From: UBA1172 sp049889655
GTDB lineage: Bacteria > Pseudomonadota > Alphaproteobacteria > Puniceispirillales > UBA1172
Length of the DNA stretch: 32,181 bases
NCBI GenBank assembly: GCA_049889655.1
Contig: JBMHCY010000072.1
Location: 1 to 32,181, forward strand
Direction: 5' to 3'
The translations under genes and the position numbers were made by a program. Below the pieces are notes generated by a model. The model made no database searches and was not told the DNA's origin. It saw only the letters and a program-made list of their open reading frames with translations. This document shows, piece by piece, positions 8,651 to 16,206 of the stretch (its first letter is position 1; every line of letters starts with the position of its first letter).

Positions 8651-9380
8651 TGCCCTGGCCTATGCGGGAAAAGCGAATGGCAAAGGGCCAGCGCCAGATT
8701 TCATAGAAACGGGCCGAACCGTTATGCGAGAAGAACAGAAACTCTGCCCGGCCAATGAGGTTTTCCGACGGCACAAAACCGATCTCGGCGCGGCTGTCAC
8801 GAGAATTGTCACGGTTGTCACCCATAAAGAAATAATGGCCTTCCGGGACTTTCCGGGGGGCGATGTTATCCATCCGGTCGTTATCGCCGAGTTCCTGAAT
8901 TTTGTGGACATGGCCTTCCGGGAAGGTTTCTGTATAGACCGTCGCGGTGCGGCTGTAGAGCCCATTATTGTGCTGCGCCGTGCCATCAATGCGGCGATCG
9001 ACAGGCTTACCGTTGATGTGCAGGATGCCTTCGATGACAGCGATCTCATCCCCGGGCAGACCGACAAGGCGCTTGATGTAATCGATGTTTTCCTCACCAG
9101 GCTTCCTGAAGACGACAACATCGCCACGTTCGGGTTCACCGCCCATGATCCGGCCGGAAAACGGGATCGCCCCGAACGGGAATGAATAACGCGAATAGCC
9201 ATAGGAATATTTCGACACGAACAGATAGTCGCCGACGCGCAGGGTCGGGATCATCGACCCTGATGGGATGCTGAACGGCTCAAACAGCAGCGACCGGAAA
9301 ATCACAGCAATACCGACGGCAACAATGATCGTCTTGGCAAACTCGGCAGCAGAATTCGGATTCTTCTTGTTATCGGTCAT
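8643..9380 (-). CDS. lepB: signal peptidase I
   Basis: Leader peptidase is an inner-membrane serine protease that removes signal peptides from secreted proteins. The 245-residue product has a single N-terminal membrane segment at about 16-33 (IIVAVGIAVIFRSLL). The catalytic Ser42 lies in IPSGSMIPTL, the general-base Lys103 in YIKRLVGLPGD, and box E is GDNRDNSRDSR near the C-terminus. One membrane anchor is the alphaproteobacterial and Gram-positive arrangement rather than the two-segment E. coli form. It lies between acpS (24 nt upstream) and rnc (8 nt overlap). Confidence 0.96.
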   Translation of the reverse strand: MTDNKKNPNSAAEFAKTIIVAVGIAVIFRSLLFEPFSIPSGSMIPTLRVGDYLFVSKYSYGYSRYSFPFGAIPFSGRIMGGEPERGDVVVFRKPGEENIDYIKRLVGLPGDEIAVIEGILHINGKPVDRRIDGTAQHNNGLYSRTATVYTETFPEGHVHKIQELGDNDRMDNIAPRKVPEGHYFFMGDNRDNSRDSRAEIGFVPSENLIGRAEFLFFSHNGSARFYEIWRWPFAIRFSRIGQGIE

Positions 9381-9404
9381 GGCAATTCCTGTATAAGCCG
9401 CCTC

Positions 9405-9791
9405 TTATGGCGCGGATAATACGACAAAAGCAAGGGCAAACCCACCATCATCTGAAAGCGACAGATCGATCCGCCCGTCGCTTCCGGTCATTTTTTCAAA
9501 ATCTTCTCTGGCAGGACCGTGAAAAGCCAGAACCGGCCGTCCTTCCGGCGTGCTGGTGATCTCAAAATCATGCCAGCCGATGCGGCTGTCACGCCGCGGT
9601 GAAAGCGCCTTCCAGCCCGCCTCTTTTGCAGCAAAGCGCATGGCATAATAGCGGGCCTTTTGTTGCCGCGATGCCGCCTCGGCCTGCTCACCCGGGGTGT
9701 AAACACGGTCAAGAAACCGACCACCGAACCTTTCAATGATGCGGTCGATACGGTCAATCTTGACGAGGTCAGTCCCGATCCCGATGATCAT
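9405..9791 (-). CDS. acpS: holo-[acyl-carrier-protein] synthase
   Basis: AcpS moves 4'-phosphopantetheine from CoA to the acyl carrier protein and so activates fatty acid synthesis. The 128-residue protein begins MIIGIGTDLVKI, with magnesium-binding Asp8. It continues with RFAAKEAGWKAL, which holds the second metal ligand Glu. The C-terminal strand reads SLSDDGGFALAFV. Many AcpS proteins have His in place of the first Asp of this motif. Its ATG overlaps the pdxJ stop (ATGA), and this pdxJ-acpS pairing is common in proteobacteria. Confidence 0.95.
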   Translation of the reverse strand: MIIGIGTDLVKIDRIDRIIERFGGRFLDRVYTPGEQAEAASRQQKARYYAMRFAAKEAGWKALSPRRDSRIGWHDFEITSTPEGRPVLAFHGPAREDFEKMTGSDGRIDLSLSDDGGFALAFVVLSAP

Positions 9792-10531
9792 CCGGCGATG
9801 GCCTCATCCATGCGGCGGCGCATCTCGCCGATTGCCGCATCAAGCCCCATCATGACCGCTTCACCAATCAGGAAATGCCCGATATTGAGCTCTTTCATCT
9901 GGGGAATGGCGGCAATCGGGGCGACTGTATCAAAGGTCAGGCCGTGACCGGCATGGATTTCGAGCCCCCGTTCATGGCCATGGCTGGCCCCGGCAATGAT
10001 GCGGCGCAATTCGGCTTCGCGGGCTGCCCCTTCGGCATGACAATAGGCGCCTGTATGCAGCTCAATGATATCCGCACCGACCGCTGCGGCGGCATCAATC
10101 TGGGCGGTATCGGCCTCAATGAAAAGTGATACCCTGATCCCGGCCTCTTTCAGTTCTGCTGCCATCCCGGCCAGTTTATCCTGATGGCCGATCACATCAA
10201 GCCCGCCTTCGGTGGTGATCTCTTCACGCTTTTCCGGGACGATACAGGCCGCGTTCGGGCGATGCCTGATCGCAATATCGACCATCTCCCGGGTGGCGGC
10301 CATTTCAAAGTTGAGCGGCCTGGTGATCGCTGCCATCAGCCTGCCGATATCATCATCGACGATATGGCGACGGTCTTCGCGCAGATGCGCGGTGATCCCG
10401 TCAGCCCCGGCAGCGATGGCCAGCATCGCCGCGTTGACAGGGTCAGGATGCGTGCCCCCGCGGGCATTACGCAATGTGGCCACATGATCAATATTGACAC
10501 CCAGCCGCACCGCCCGTCCTGTTTCAGCCAT
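9788..10531 (-). CDS. pdxJ: pyridoxine 5'-phosphate synthase
   Basis: PdxJ closes the ring in de novo vitamin B6 synthesis, joining 1-deoxyxylulose 5-phosphate and 3-amino-2-oxopropyl phosphate. The 247-residue TIM barrel starts with the family marker LGVNIDHVATLRNARG and has ITAHLREDRRHI at about 43-54. Further motifs are IELHTGAY and HAGHGL, with the C-terminal IGHFLIGEAV. It overlaps the DUF2062 gene by 8 nt and acpS by 4 nt. Its product PLP is the cofactor of the two dehydratases in this window, although that link is general and not specific. Confidence 0.97.
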   Translation of the reverse strand: MAETGRAVRLGVNIDHVATLRNARGGTHPDPVNAAMLAIAAGADGITAHLREDRRHIVDDDIGRLMAAITRPLNFEMAATREMVDIAIRHRPNAACIVPEKREEITTEGGLDVIGHQDKLAGMAAELKEAGIRVSLFIEADTAQIDAAAAVGADIIELHTGAYCHAEGAAREAELRRIIAGASHGHERGLEIHAGHGLTFDTVAPIAAIPQMKELNIGHFLIGEAVMMGLDAAIGEMRRRMDEAIAG

Positions 10532-11084
10532 TTGTCTTTCTCCTTAACCTGAGGCGACCCAGCCGTTCATCCTTGATGCGCTGCAACTGCTTGCGAATTT
10601 GCGGTGCAAAGCCATAGCCCAGCAGAAAAGCCACCAGACCAAAACAGGAACCGGTCACAACACCTCCAACAATCATGGAGATAAAGACAGTACCCGGGGC
10701 TTCAAGGAATGTGGTGTAGGTCACACCTGATACATCCTGCAAAACAGGATCGACCCCGATTATCAATGATCCCACCGAATAGATCAATGCCCAGATCAGG
10801 GGGAAGGTCCAGGGATTGCCGACGGCAGTGCCGATCACTGACATCAACATATTGCCGCGGATCAGCCAGGCAACAGCACAGGAAATCAGGATATGCGCCC
10901 CAATCAGCGGCGTGAAGGAAGCAAAAACACCACTCGCAAAACCCGCCGCCAGCGCATAATCGGTCGACCGCAGGCGCAGCATCCGCATCAGCAGATAAAT
11001 CCATCCGCGTTTGATCCCCTTGCGGGGCCAGAAAAAGGCCATGAGACGACGCATAAAAGAACGGGTACGGGGACGAAACAGCAT
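10524..11084 (-). CDS. DUF2062 family membrane protein
   Basis: This is a 186-residue protein of a conserved family whose role is not known to me. An Arg-rich N-terminus (about 1-40) is followed by hydrophobic segments at about 43-75 (ALAAGFASGVFASFTP and HILISCAVAWLI), 80-108 and 125-158 (FISMIVGGVVTGSCFGLVAFLLGYG). The pattern GNPWTFPLIWALIYSVG is typical of DUF2062. A basic tail of about 20 residues ends the protein. Its ATG overlaps the rsh stop in an ATGA and its end overlaps pdxJ by 8 nt, so it is translated within this operon. The location next to rsh suggests no particular function by itself. Confidence 0.85.
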   Translation of the reverse strand: MLFRPRTRSFMRRLMAFFWPRKGIKRGWIYLLMRMLRLRSTDYALAAGFASGVFASFTPLIGAHILISCAVAWLIRGNMLMSVIGTAVGNPWTFPLIWALIYSVGSLIIGVDPVLQDVSGVTYTTFLEAPGTVFISMIVGGVVTGSCFGLVAFLLGYGFAPQIRKQLQRIKDERLGRLRLRRKTNG

Positions 11085-13207
11085 CAGGTTTTGGCTCGTT
11101 CTACGCTTTCAACAAAAGGATCGGCACGCATGGCGGCAACGATGGCGGTCAGGTGCCGGACGCTGCCCACCTCTACATCGAAGATAAAGGTGAAAAAATC
11201 AACCGACCGGTTCACCAACTGGATATTGGTGATATTGCCTTCAAAGCGACTGATCAGCGTCGCCACAGAGGCCAGACTGCCATGTTCATTGGACAGCACG
11301 ACCTCAAGCCGGGCGGCGACACTGCCCGGTGTATCGCGTTCCCATTCAATATCGAGCCACAATTCCGGCATGGCGCTGAACTTCTCAAGGTTCTGGCAAT
11401 CGACACGGTGGACAGTGATCCCCTTGCCGGTGGTCACGATCCCGACGATCCGATCGCCCGGCAGCGGATGGCAACAACTGCCGTGATGAACAGCCATGCC
11501 GGGAATAAGCCCCTTGATGTTGAGCGAAGGCTTGCGGGTTTTGGCCCCGAGTTTGCGGGCTTTCGGTCGGCGGGCTTCAGGAAAGACGATCTGATAGATC
11601 TCTTCCGGCTTGATCCTGTCCTCGCCGACACGGGCAAACAGTTCCTCTTCGCTGTTGAGGTTGAAATGGGTGAGGCACGGCGGCAGATGCCGGTTTTCCA
11701 GTTTGCGCTTGGCCTGACGAAAGGTCTTGCGGACAAGAGCTTCGCCGAGGCGGCTGAATTCCCGTTGTTTTTCAATGCGCGTGAACCGGCCGATGGCCGA
11801 TTTGGCCTTGCCGGTGACAGTACAGTTTTCCCATTCCGGGCTGGGCTTTGCGGATTGATCGGTGATGATCTCCACCTGATCACCGTTGTTAAGCACCGTC
11901 GCCAACTGCCGTGTCCGGCCGTTGATCCGGGTCCCGACACAGTGATTGCCGATATCAGAATGGACAGCATAGGCGAAATCGATGGCTGTGGCCCCTTTCG
12001 GCAGGTTGATCAGCGCCCCTTTCGGGGTGAAGCAGAACACCTGATCGGAATACATCTCCATCTGGGTATGTTCGAGAAATTCATCGGAAGAACCGGCGTG
12101 TTCCAGAATGTTGACCAGATCGTTCAGCCATTTCATCGTGCTGACTTCTTCTCGATGGATCTTCTTGCCGGATTCCTTGTAGTGCCAATGCGCCGCCACA
12201 CCGTGTTCGGCGATCTCATGCATCTCATGACTGCGGATCTGGATTTCGATCTTTTTCTTGAGCGGGCCGATCACCCCGGTATGCAGCGACCGGTAGCGGT
12301 TGCGTTTCGGGGTTGAGATGTAATCCTTGAAGCGCCCCATCACCATCGGGTAGTGGAGATGCAGGATGCCCAGTGCGCGGTAGCATTCCTCTTCACTGCC
12401 GACAATGACCCGGAACGCCATGATATCGGAGAGTTCTTCCATCTCAACCTTCTGCCGCTGCATCTTGCGCCAGATTGAATAGGGTGTTTTCTGGCGGCCT
12501 TCGACCTTGACCTTGAGCCCGGCTTTCTTGAGCGTCTTTGTCAGCTCCTCGCAGATGCGTTCGACTGTCTTTTCCGATTTCGACACCACATCATCAAGCC
12601 GGTTGAGAATGGTCTTCCGCATCTCCGGATTGATGACGGTAAAGGCACGGTCTTCGAGTTCATGCTGAAAATGCGAGACACCAACGCGTTCCGCAAGCGG
12701 CGCAAAGATATGCAGCGTTTCCCGAGCGATGCGCTCCCTTTTGGCTGCATCGGGGATATAGTCAATTGTCCGCATATTGTGGGTCCGGTCAGCAAGTTTG
12801 ACCAGCAGGACCCGGATATCCTCGCTCATGGCCAGCAGCAGTTTGCGGAAATTTTCCGCCTGCTTGTTGTCGGACTGCATTTCCAGCCGGGTCAGTTTGG
12901 TCACGCCATCGACCAGCCGGGCAATCTCGGCACCGAATTCGCGCTTGATCTGGTTGAGCGTGACATCCGTATCCTCGACAACATCATGCAGCAGCGCGGT
13001 GATGATGGTCGCTTCATCAAGATGCATATCGGCGAGGATTTCGGCAACCTCGACAGGATGAGTGAAATAGGGATCGCCCGATGAACGCAACTGGCCACGA
13101 TGGGCCTTTTCCGCCATGCAAAAGGCCGATTCCATCCTGTCCTTGTTCACCATAGGGTTATAGGACTTGATTCTCTTGGTCAGATCTTTGGCTGTTTCAA
13201 TGATCAC
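11084..13207 (-). CDS. rsh: bifunctional (p)ppGpp synthetase/hydrolase, Rsh type
   Basis: Rsh makes and degrades the alarmone (p)ppGpp in the stringent response. The 707 residues show the full long-RelA/SpoT order. The HD hydrolase has TALLHDVVED (His74-Asp75) and KLADRTHNMRT. The synthetase has YSIWRKMQRQ and RFKDYISTPKRNRYRSLHT. A TGS domain (FTPKGALINLPKGATAIDFAY) and a C-terminal ACT domain follow. The RFKD (RxKD) motif marks bifunctional enzymes, where E. coli-type RelA has ExDD. The start is a GTG at 13207 with AGGA 5 nt upstream. A near-consensus promoter at 13242-13270 puts the likely transcript start about 28 nt before it. It heads the run leading to parC. Confidence 0.95.
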   Translation of the reverse strand: MIIETAKDLTKRIKSYNPMVNKDRMESAFCMAEKAHRGQLRSSGDPYFTHPVEVAEILADMHLDEATIITALLHDVVEDTDVTLNQIKREFGAEIARLVDGVTKLTRLEMQSDNKQAENFRKLLLAMSEDIRVLLVKLADRTHNMRTIDYIPDAAKRERIARETLHIFAPLAERVGVSHFQHELEDRAFTVINPEMRKTILNRLDDVVSKSEKTVERICEELTKTLKKAGLKVKVEGRQKTPYSIWRKMQRQKVEMEELSDIMAFRVIVGSEEECYRALGILHLHYPMVMGRFKDYISTPKRNRYRSLHTGVIGPLKKKIEIQIRSHEMHEIAEHGVAAHWHYKESGKKIHREEVSTMKWLNDLVNILEHAGSSDEFLEHTQMEMYSDQVFCFTPKGALINLPKGATAIDFAYAVHSDIGNHCVGTRINGRTRQLATVLNNGDQVEIITDQSAKPSPEWENCTVTGKAKSAIGRFTRIEKQREFSRLGEALVRKTFRQAKRKLENRHLPPCLTHFNLNSEEELFARVGEDRIKPEEIYQIVFPEARRPKARKLGAKTRKPSLNIKGLIPGMAVHHGSCCHPLPGDRIVGIVTTGKGITVHRVDCQNLEKFSAMPELWLDIEWERDTPGSVAARLEVVLSNEHGSLASVATLISRFEGNITNIQLVNRSVDFFTFIFDVEVGSVRHLTAIVAAMRADPFVESVERAKT

Positions 13208-13241
13208 GCCGTTCCTGCATCACCGGAGTTTAGATACAGAA

Positions 13242-13270
13242 ATTATAATATGCCGGAATTTTCCCGTCAA
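13242..13270 (-). promoter_or_regulatory. sigma70-type promoter for rsh and downstream genes
   Basis: On the reverse strand TTGACG (13265-13270) and TATAAT (13242-13247) are separated by exactly 17 nt. This is the closest match to consensus I found in the window. Transcription would start near 13235, giving a leader of about 28 nt before the rsh GTG. It lies in the 92-nt gap between the rpoZ stop and rsh, so rsh need not depend on rpoZ transcription. Confidence 0.7.
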
Positions 13271-13299
13271 AGATTGCCGCGCTGCAGGCGGCAGAAACC

Positions 13300-13752
13300 T
13301 CAGTTTTCGGTCTCTTCCCCGGCATCACCTTCCTCGGCAAATGATCCTTCTTCGGAAAATGAACCTTCATCGGAAAACGACCCTTCATCGGCCGCTTCAC
13401 CGGCAACACCGATCTGCATCCCTTCGGCATCGCTTGAATCAGAACCGAAAACACTGTTGAAAGCGGCCATATCATCCTGGGCAAGGCTGGCAGCCTCATC
13501 AATGGCGGCCTGCTCTTCCTCACGGCGCTTGATCCGCTGCAGCGAGGAGATCAGCTCGTTGTTGACCTCATCGACGGAAATGGTTTCTTCAGCAATTTCG
13601 CGCAGGGCCACAACAGGGTTTTTGTCATTGTCACGGTCAACTGTCAGCGGGTCGCCGGAAAGAATGCCCCGGGCACGCTGGGCGGCTGTCAGAACCAGAT
13701 CAAACCGGTTGGGGATTTTTTCAATACAATCTTCTACCGTAACGCGGGCCAT
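13300..13752 (-). CDS. rpoZ: RNA polymerase omega subunit with long acidic repeat tail
   Basis: Omega is the small assembly subunit of RNA polymerase that binds beta'. The conserved core is at the N-terminus: MARVTVEDCIEKIPNRFDLV, TAAQRARGI and NPVVALREIAEETI. The frame is open further upstream, but MARVTVEDC is the invariant family start, so I set it at 13752. The protein is 150 residues. After the core (about 75) comes a charged helix, then a strongly acidic tail (about 100-150) with hexapeptide repeats of the form DEGSFS/EEGSFA at 122-140. Many alphaproteobacterial omegas have an acidic extension; the regular repeats are unusual. Gene order rpoZ-rsh is conserved widely. Confidence 0.93.
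   Translation of the reverse strand: MARVTVEDCIEKIPNRFDLVLTAAQRARGILSGDPLTVDRDNDKNPVVALREIAEETISVDEVNNELISSLQRIKRREEEQAAIDEAASLAQDDMAAFNSVFGSDSSDAEGMQIGVAGEAADEGSFSDEGSFSEEGSFAEEGDAGEETEN
13325..13396. repeat. four 18-bp tandem repeats inside rpoZ
   Basis: Units begin at 13325, 13343, 13361 and 13379 and share a core of CCTTC(A/T)TCGG. The middle two are the most alike, at 14 of 18 positions, and the outer ones are more degenerate. Each unit is six codons long, so expansion or loss keeps the rpoZ reading frame. Translated on the reverse strand they give the DEGSFS-type acidic hexapeptides. Confidence 0.8.
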
Positions 13753-13785
13753 GCTGTGCTCCATCATGTCGGGGTTGGTGCGGGA

Positions 13786-13814
13786 TATATACGCCCATCG
13801 GCCCGCCAGCGCAA
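13786..13814 (-). promoter_or_regulatory. probable rpoZ promoter
   Basis: Reverse-strand TTGCGC (13809-13814) and TATATA (13786-13791) are 17 nt apart, each matching consensus at four of six positions. The predicted start near 13779 gives a leader of about 27 nt to the rpoZ ATG. The -35 lies in the short gap downstream of the folK stop, inside a GCCCGCC/GGCGGGC inverted repeat (13801-13832) whose distal arm reaches into the end of folK. Confidence 0.45.
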
Positions 13815-13822
13815 GACTTATA

Positions 13823-14320
13823 TCAGGCGGGCAGAACCTCTTCTGCGGGATCAAGGGCAGCGATCAGATTATCGATGGACACACCTGAAACCGGATGCTG
13901 CCACGCCGGATCAAGGTCGCGAAGAGGGATCAGCACAAAGCCCCGTTGATGCATCCGCGGGTGCGGCAGATTGAGGTTATCGTTGCGGACCTGGCCGCGG
14001 AAATCGACAATATCAATATCGAGTACCCTGGCTTCGTTGCGCTGTGAACGCACCCGGCCGAAACGGCTCTCGCGGTCATGCAGAACAGCCATCAGGGCGG
14101 CGGCCTCAAGCGATGTCTCGACCTGCACGACAGCGTTCTGGAACCACGGCTGATCCGAAGCCGGGACAGGGGCTGTCTTGTACCAGGGAGAAACGGCAAC
14201 CACCGTGATCCCCTCTGCTGTCAGCGAATCCAGTGCTGCAAGGCAGCCTTCACGGGGGCTGTCAAACCCATCCGGGGTAAGGTTGGCACCAATGCCAAGG
14301 TATATGGGGGATTGGGACAT
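13823..14320 (-). CDS. folK: 2-amino-4-hydroxy-6-hydroxymethyldihydropteridine pyrophosphokinase
   Basis: FolK (HPPK) transfers pyrophosphate from ATP to 6-hydroxymethyl-dihydropterin, a step of folate synthesis. The 165-residue product begins YLGIGANLTP and has VSPWYKTAPV at about 43-52. Then come WFQNAVVQVET and the signature region RNEARVLDIDIVDF, with the two Asp magnesium ligands in DIDI. NLPHPRMHQRGFVLIPL completes the family pattern. It is transcribed from its own upstream region, divergent from the NYN gene, and ends 70 nt before rpoZ. Confidence 0.94.
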   Translation of the reverse strand: MSQSPIYLGIGANLTPDGFDSPREGCLAALDSLTAEGITVVAVSPWYKTAPVPASDQPWFQNAVVQVETSLEAAALMAVLHDRESRFGRVRSQRNEARVLDIDIVDFRGQVRNDNLNLPHPRMHQRGFVLIPLRDLDPAWQHPVSGVSIDNLIAALDPAEEVLPA

Positions 14321-14436
14321 ATTGACACTTTTATCCTGTCATAATAGGGTATTCGATGTTGCCACGGTAAATTGCAACGCTGTATTTGTATATTTTTCAA
14401 CTCATTACTCAACTCTTTTTTCAGAAAGTTAAAAAC
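14321..14436. promoter_or_regulatory. AT-rich divergent promoter region between folK and the NYN gene
   Basis: This 116-nt spacer is clearly richer in A and T than its surroundings and must hold the start signals for both genes. On the forward strand TTGCCA (14359-14364) and TATTTG (14383-14388) are 18 nt apart. A perfect TTGACA also occurs at about 14323-14328 without a good -10 at the right distance. GTTGC (14358-14362) and GCAAC (14374-14378) form an inverted repeat with an 11-nt spacer. No single promoter assignment is convincing. Confidence 0.35.
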
Positions 14437-15084
14437 ATGGTCGATACCCCTTTTCACATCCGCAAAGATGATCGTTTTGCTGTCTTTATTGACGGATCGA
14501 ACTTCCACGCCACGGCGCGCAGTCTCGGCTTTGAGGTCGATTACGAAAAACTGCTTACCCTGCTGAAAACCTCAGGCCGTCTGTTGCGGGCCTATTATTA
14601 CACCGCCCTGCCCGACGGGGCTGATTATGCGCCGATCCGGAAACTTTCCGACTGGCTGGATTACAACGGCTACACCATGGTCACGAAATCCACCCGCGAG
14701 TTCACGGATCAGGAAACCGGTAAACGCCGGATCAAGGGCAATATGGATATGGAACTGGCGCTTGATATGCTCAAACTGGCGCCGCATATCGACCATGCGA
14801 TCCTGTTTTCAGGGGATGGTGATTTCTGCCGTCTCATCCATGAAATCCAGGATCTCGGGATCAGGGTTTCGGTGGTTTCCACCGTTCAGACACGGCCGCC
14901 GCTGATGGCTGATACCCTGCGTCGCCAGACCGATGATTTTATTGATGTCGAAACCCTGCGGCAGTACATTGCCCGGCCCCCGCGTGAGCATAGCCCCGAT
15001 GACCGGCAGGAACAGTATTCCTATCACCATCACCATGATGATGGCGGCGAAGCCGAGATCATCGACGATCGCCGCGAACGGTAA
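14437..15084 (+). CDS. NYN (PIN-like) domain protein, LabA/DUF88 family
   Basis: NYN domains are PIN-like nucleases thought to act on RNA; the target of this one is not known. From the ATG at 14437 the protein has 215 residues. The acidic metal-site residues are visible: FIDGSNF (Asp19), GNMDMELALDM (Asp104, Asp110) and FSGDGDF (Asp127, Asp129). A further conserved stretch is RPPLMADTLRRQTDDFID. The frame opens at 14386, but the upstream part is AT-rich non-coding sequence and homologues start just before the KDDRFAVFIDG region. The C-terminus (about 181-215) is charged and contains four consecutive histidines. It lies 5 nt before the UDG gene and is probably co-transcribed with it. Confidence 0.85.
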   Translation: MVDTPFHIRKDDRFAVFIDGSNFHATARSLGFEVDYEKLLTLLKTSGRLLRAYYYTALPDGADYAPIRKLSDWLDYNGYTMVTKSTREFTDQETGKRRIKGNMDMELALDMLKLAPHIDHAILFSGDGDFCRLIHEIQDLGIRVSVVSTVQTRPPLMADTLRRQTDDFIDVETLRQYIARPPREHSPDDRQEQYSYHHHHDDGGEAEIIDDRRER

Positions 15085-15089
15085 TCAGC

Positions 15090-15743
15090 ATGGCCACGGT
15101 TCCGCCCCAGCGCACCGCTTCATGCCGGCTGTGCCCGAGGCTGGCCGATTTTCTTGATGAAGCCCGCCGCAACAATCCCGACTGGCACAATGCCCCTGTC
15201 AACGGCTACGGGCCGCTGAATGCCCCGATCCTGCTGGTCGGCCTCGCCCCGGGAATGCGCGGGGCCAACCGGACGGGGCGGCCTTTCACGGGTGATTTTG
15301 CCGGTGATCTGCTCTTCAAGACCCTCGATCATTTCGGACTGAGCACGGGCACCTACCGTGCCGACCCCGATGACGGGGTCAGCCTCAGCGGCATCAGGAT
15401 TGTCAACGCTGTCCGCTGCGTGCCGCCGCAGAACAAGCCCACCACAGCGGAAATCACCACCTGCCGCCAGTTTCTGATCGCTGATATGGACGCCATGACT
15501 GAAACACAGGTGATCATCAGCCTCGGCCGGATCGCCCATCTTTCGGCACTTAAGGCTCTCGGGCTGCGGGAGAGGGATTACCCGTTCGGCCATGGCCGGG
15601 AGCATCGCCTGCCGGATGGAAGGCTGTTGATCGCATCCTATCACTGCTCACGCTACAACACCCAGACCGGCCGCCTGACCGAAGCCATGTTCTTTGATGT
15701 CTTTGATCGTGCGACAGCCGCCGCCGGGCTCAGCCGTTCTTGA
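15090..15743 (+). CDS. uracil-DNA glycosylase, family 5 (UdgB) type
   Basis: The enzyme removes uracil or other deaminated bases from DNA. The 217-residue product has LVGLAPGMRGANRTGRPF at 49-66, which matches the family 4/5 motif and is closer to UdgB (ANRTGRxFTGD). Cysteines at 12, 15, 110 and 125 are spaced as the ligands of the family's iron-sulfur cluster. SYHCSRYNTQTGRLT near the C-terminus is the second active-site motif. It is not a family 1 (Ung) enzyme. Its last 14 nt overlap the end of smpB on the opposite strand. Pairing with the NYN nuclease may be only positional. Confidence 0.87.
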   Translation: MATVPPQRTASCRLCPRLADFLDEARRNNPDWHNAPVNGYGPLNAPILLVGLAPGMRGANRTGRPFTGDFAGDLLFKTLDHFGLSTGTYRADPDDGVSLSGIRIVNAVRCVPPQNKPTTAEITTCRQFLIADMDAMTETQVIISLGRIAHLSALKALGLRERDYPFGHGREHRLPDGRLLIASYHCSRYNTQTGRLTEAMFFDVFDRATAAAGLSRS

Positions 15744-16191
15744 GAATGCGGGCTTTCTGCCTGTCCCAATCACGTTTCTTGATCGCTTCGCGCTTGTCTT
15801 GCTTCTTGCGCCCCTTGGCAATGCCAAGGCTGAGTTTGGCAATCCCGCGATCGTTGAAATAGAGTTTCAGGGGGACAAGGGTCATGCCCTCACGCTGGAT
15901 CATGCCGATGAGCCGGTTATTCTGCTTTTTGTGGAGCAGCAACGGCCGCTTGCGCTTCGGTTCGTGCTTGTCGCGGGAAGCATCATATTCCGGGATATTG
16001 GCGTTGATCAGCATGATCCGGCCGCCTTCATCGCTGGCATAGGCCTCGTTGATGCTGGCCCGCCCCTGGCGCAACGATTTCACCTCGCTGCCAAGCAGCA
16101 CAAGCCCGGCCTCGATAATCTCGACAATCTCGTAGTCATGGCGGGCCTTGCGGTTTTCAGCCACTGCACCCGACGATATCACCCCGGCCAT
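15730..16191 (-). CDS. smpB: SsrA-binding protein SmpB
   Basis: SmpB binds tmRNA and delivers it to stalled ribosomes for trans-translation. The 153-residue protein has the full family pattern. It has NRKARHDYEI at about 13-22, then GLVLLGSEVKSLRQGRASINEAYA, followed by HEPKRKRPLLLHKK and LVPLKLYFNDRGIAKLSLGIAKGRK. It ends in a basic helix tail (KREAIKKRDWDRQKAR) that enters the mRNA channel. It lies 15 nt downstream of dapA on the same strand. No tmRNA gene is recognisable in the window. Confidence 0.97.
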   Translation of the reverse strand: MAGVISSGAVAENRKARHDYEIVEIIEAGLVLLGSEVKSLRQGRASINEAYASDEGGRIMLINANIPEYDASRDKHEPKRKRPLLLHKKQNNRLIGMIQREGMTLVPLKLYFNDRGIAKLSLGIAKGRKKQDKREAIKKRDWDRQKARILKNG

Positions 16192-16206
16192 GACACGCTC
16201 CCATCA

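Noticed and set aside
11153..12316. Forward open frame of 387 codons opposite rsh
   Set aside because: It falls inside the synthetase, TGS and ACT parts of rsh, and its translation has no recognisable features.
13801..13832. GCCCGCC/GGCGGGC inverted repeat at the folK end as a terminator
   Set aside because: The loop is 18 nt and no T run follows on the reverse strand; it overlaps the rpoZ -35 element instead.
13753..13854. Longer N-terminus for rpoZ
   Set aside because: MARVTVEDC is the invariant start of omega, and the upstream codons overlap the probable rpoZ promoter.
14386..14436. Upstream extension of the NYN protein (17 extra codons)
   Set aside because: The DNA is AT-rich spacer unlike the coding sequence, and family members begin near the ATG at 14437.
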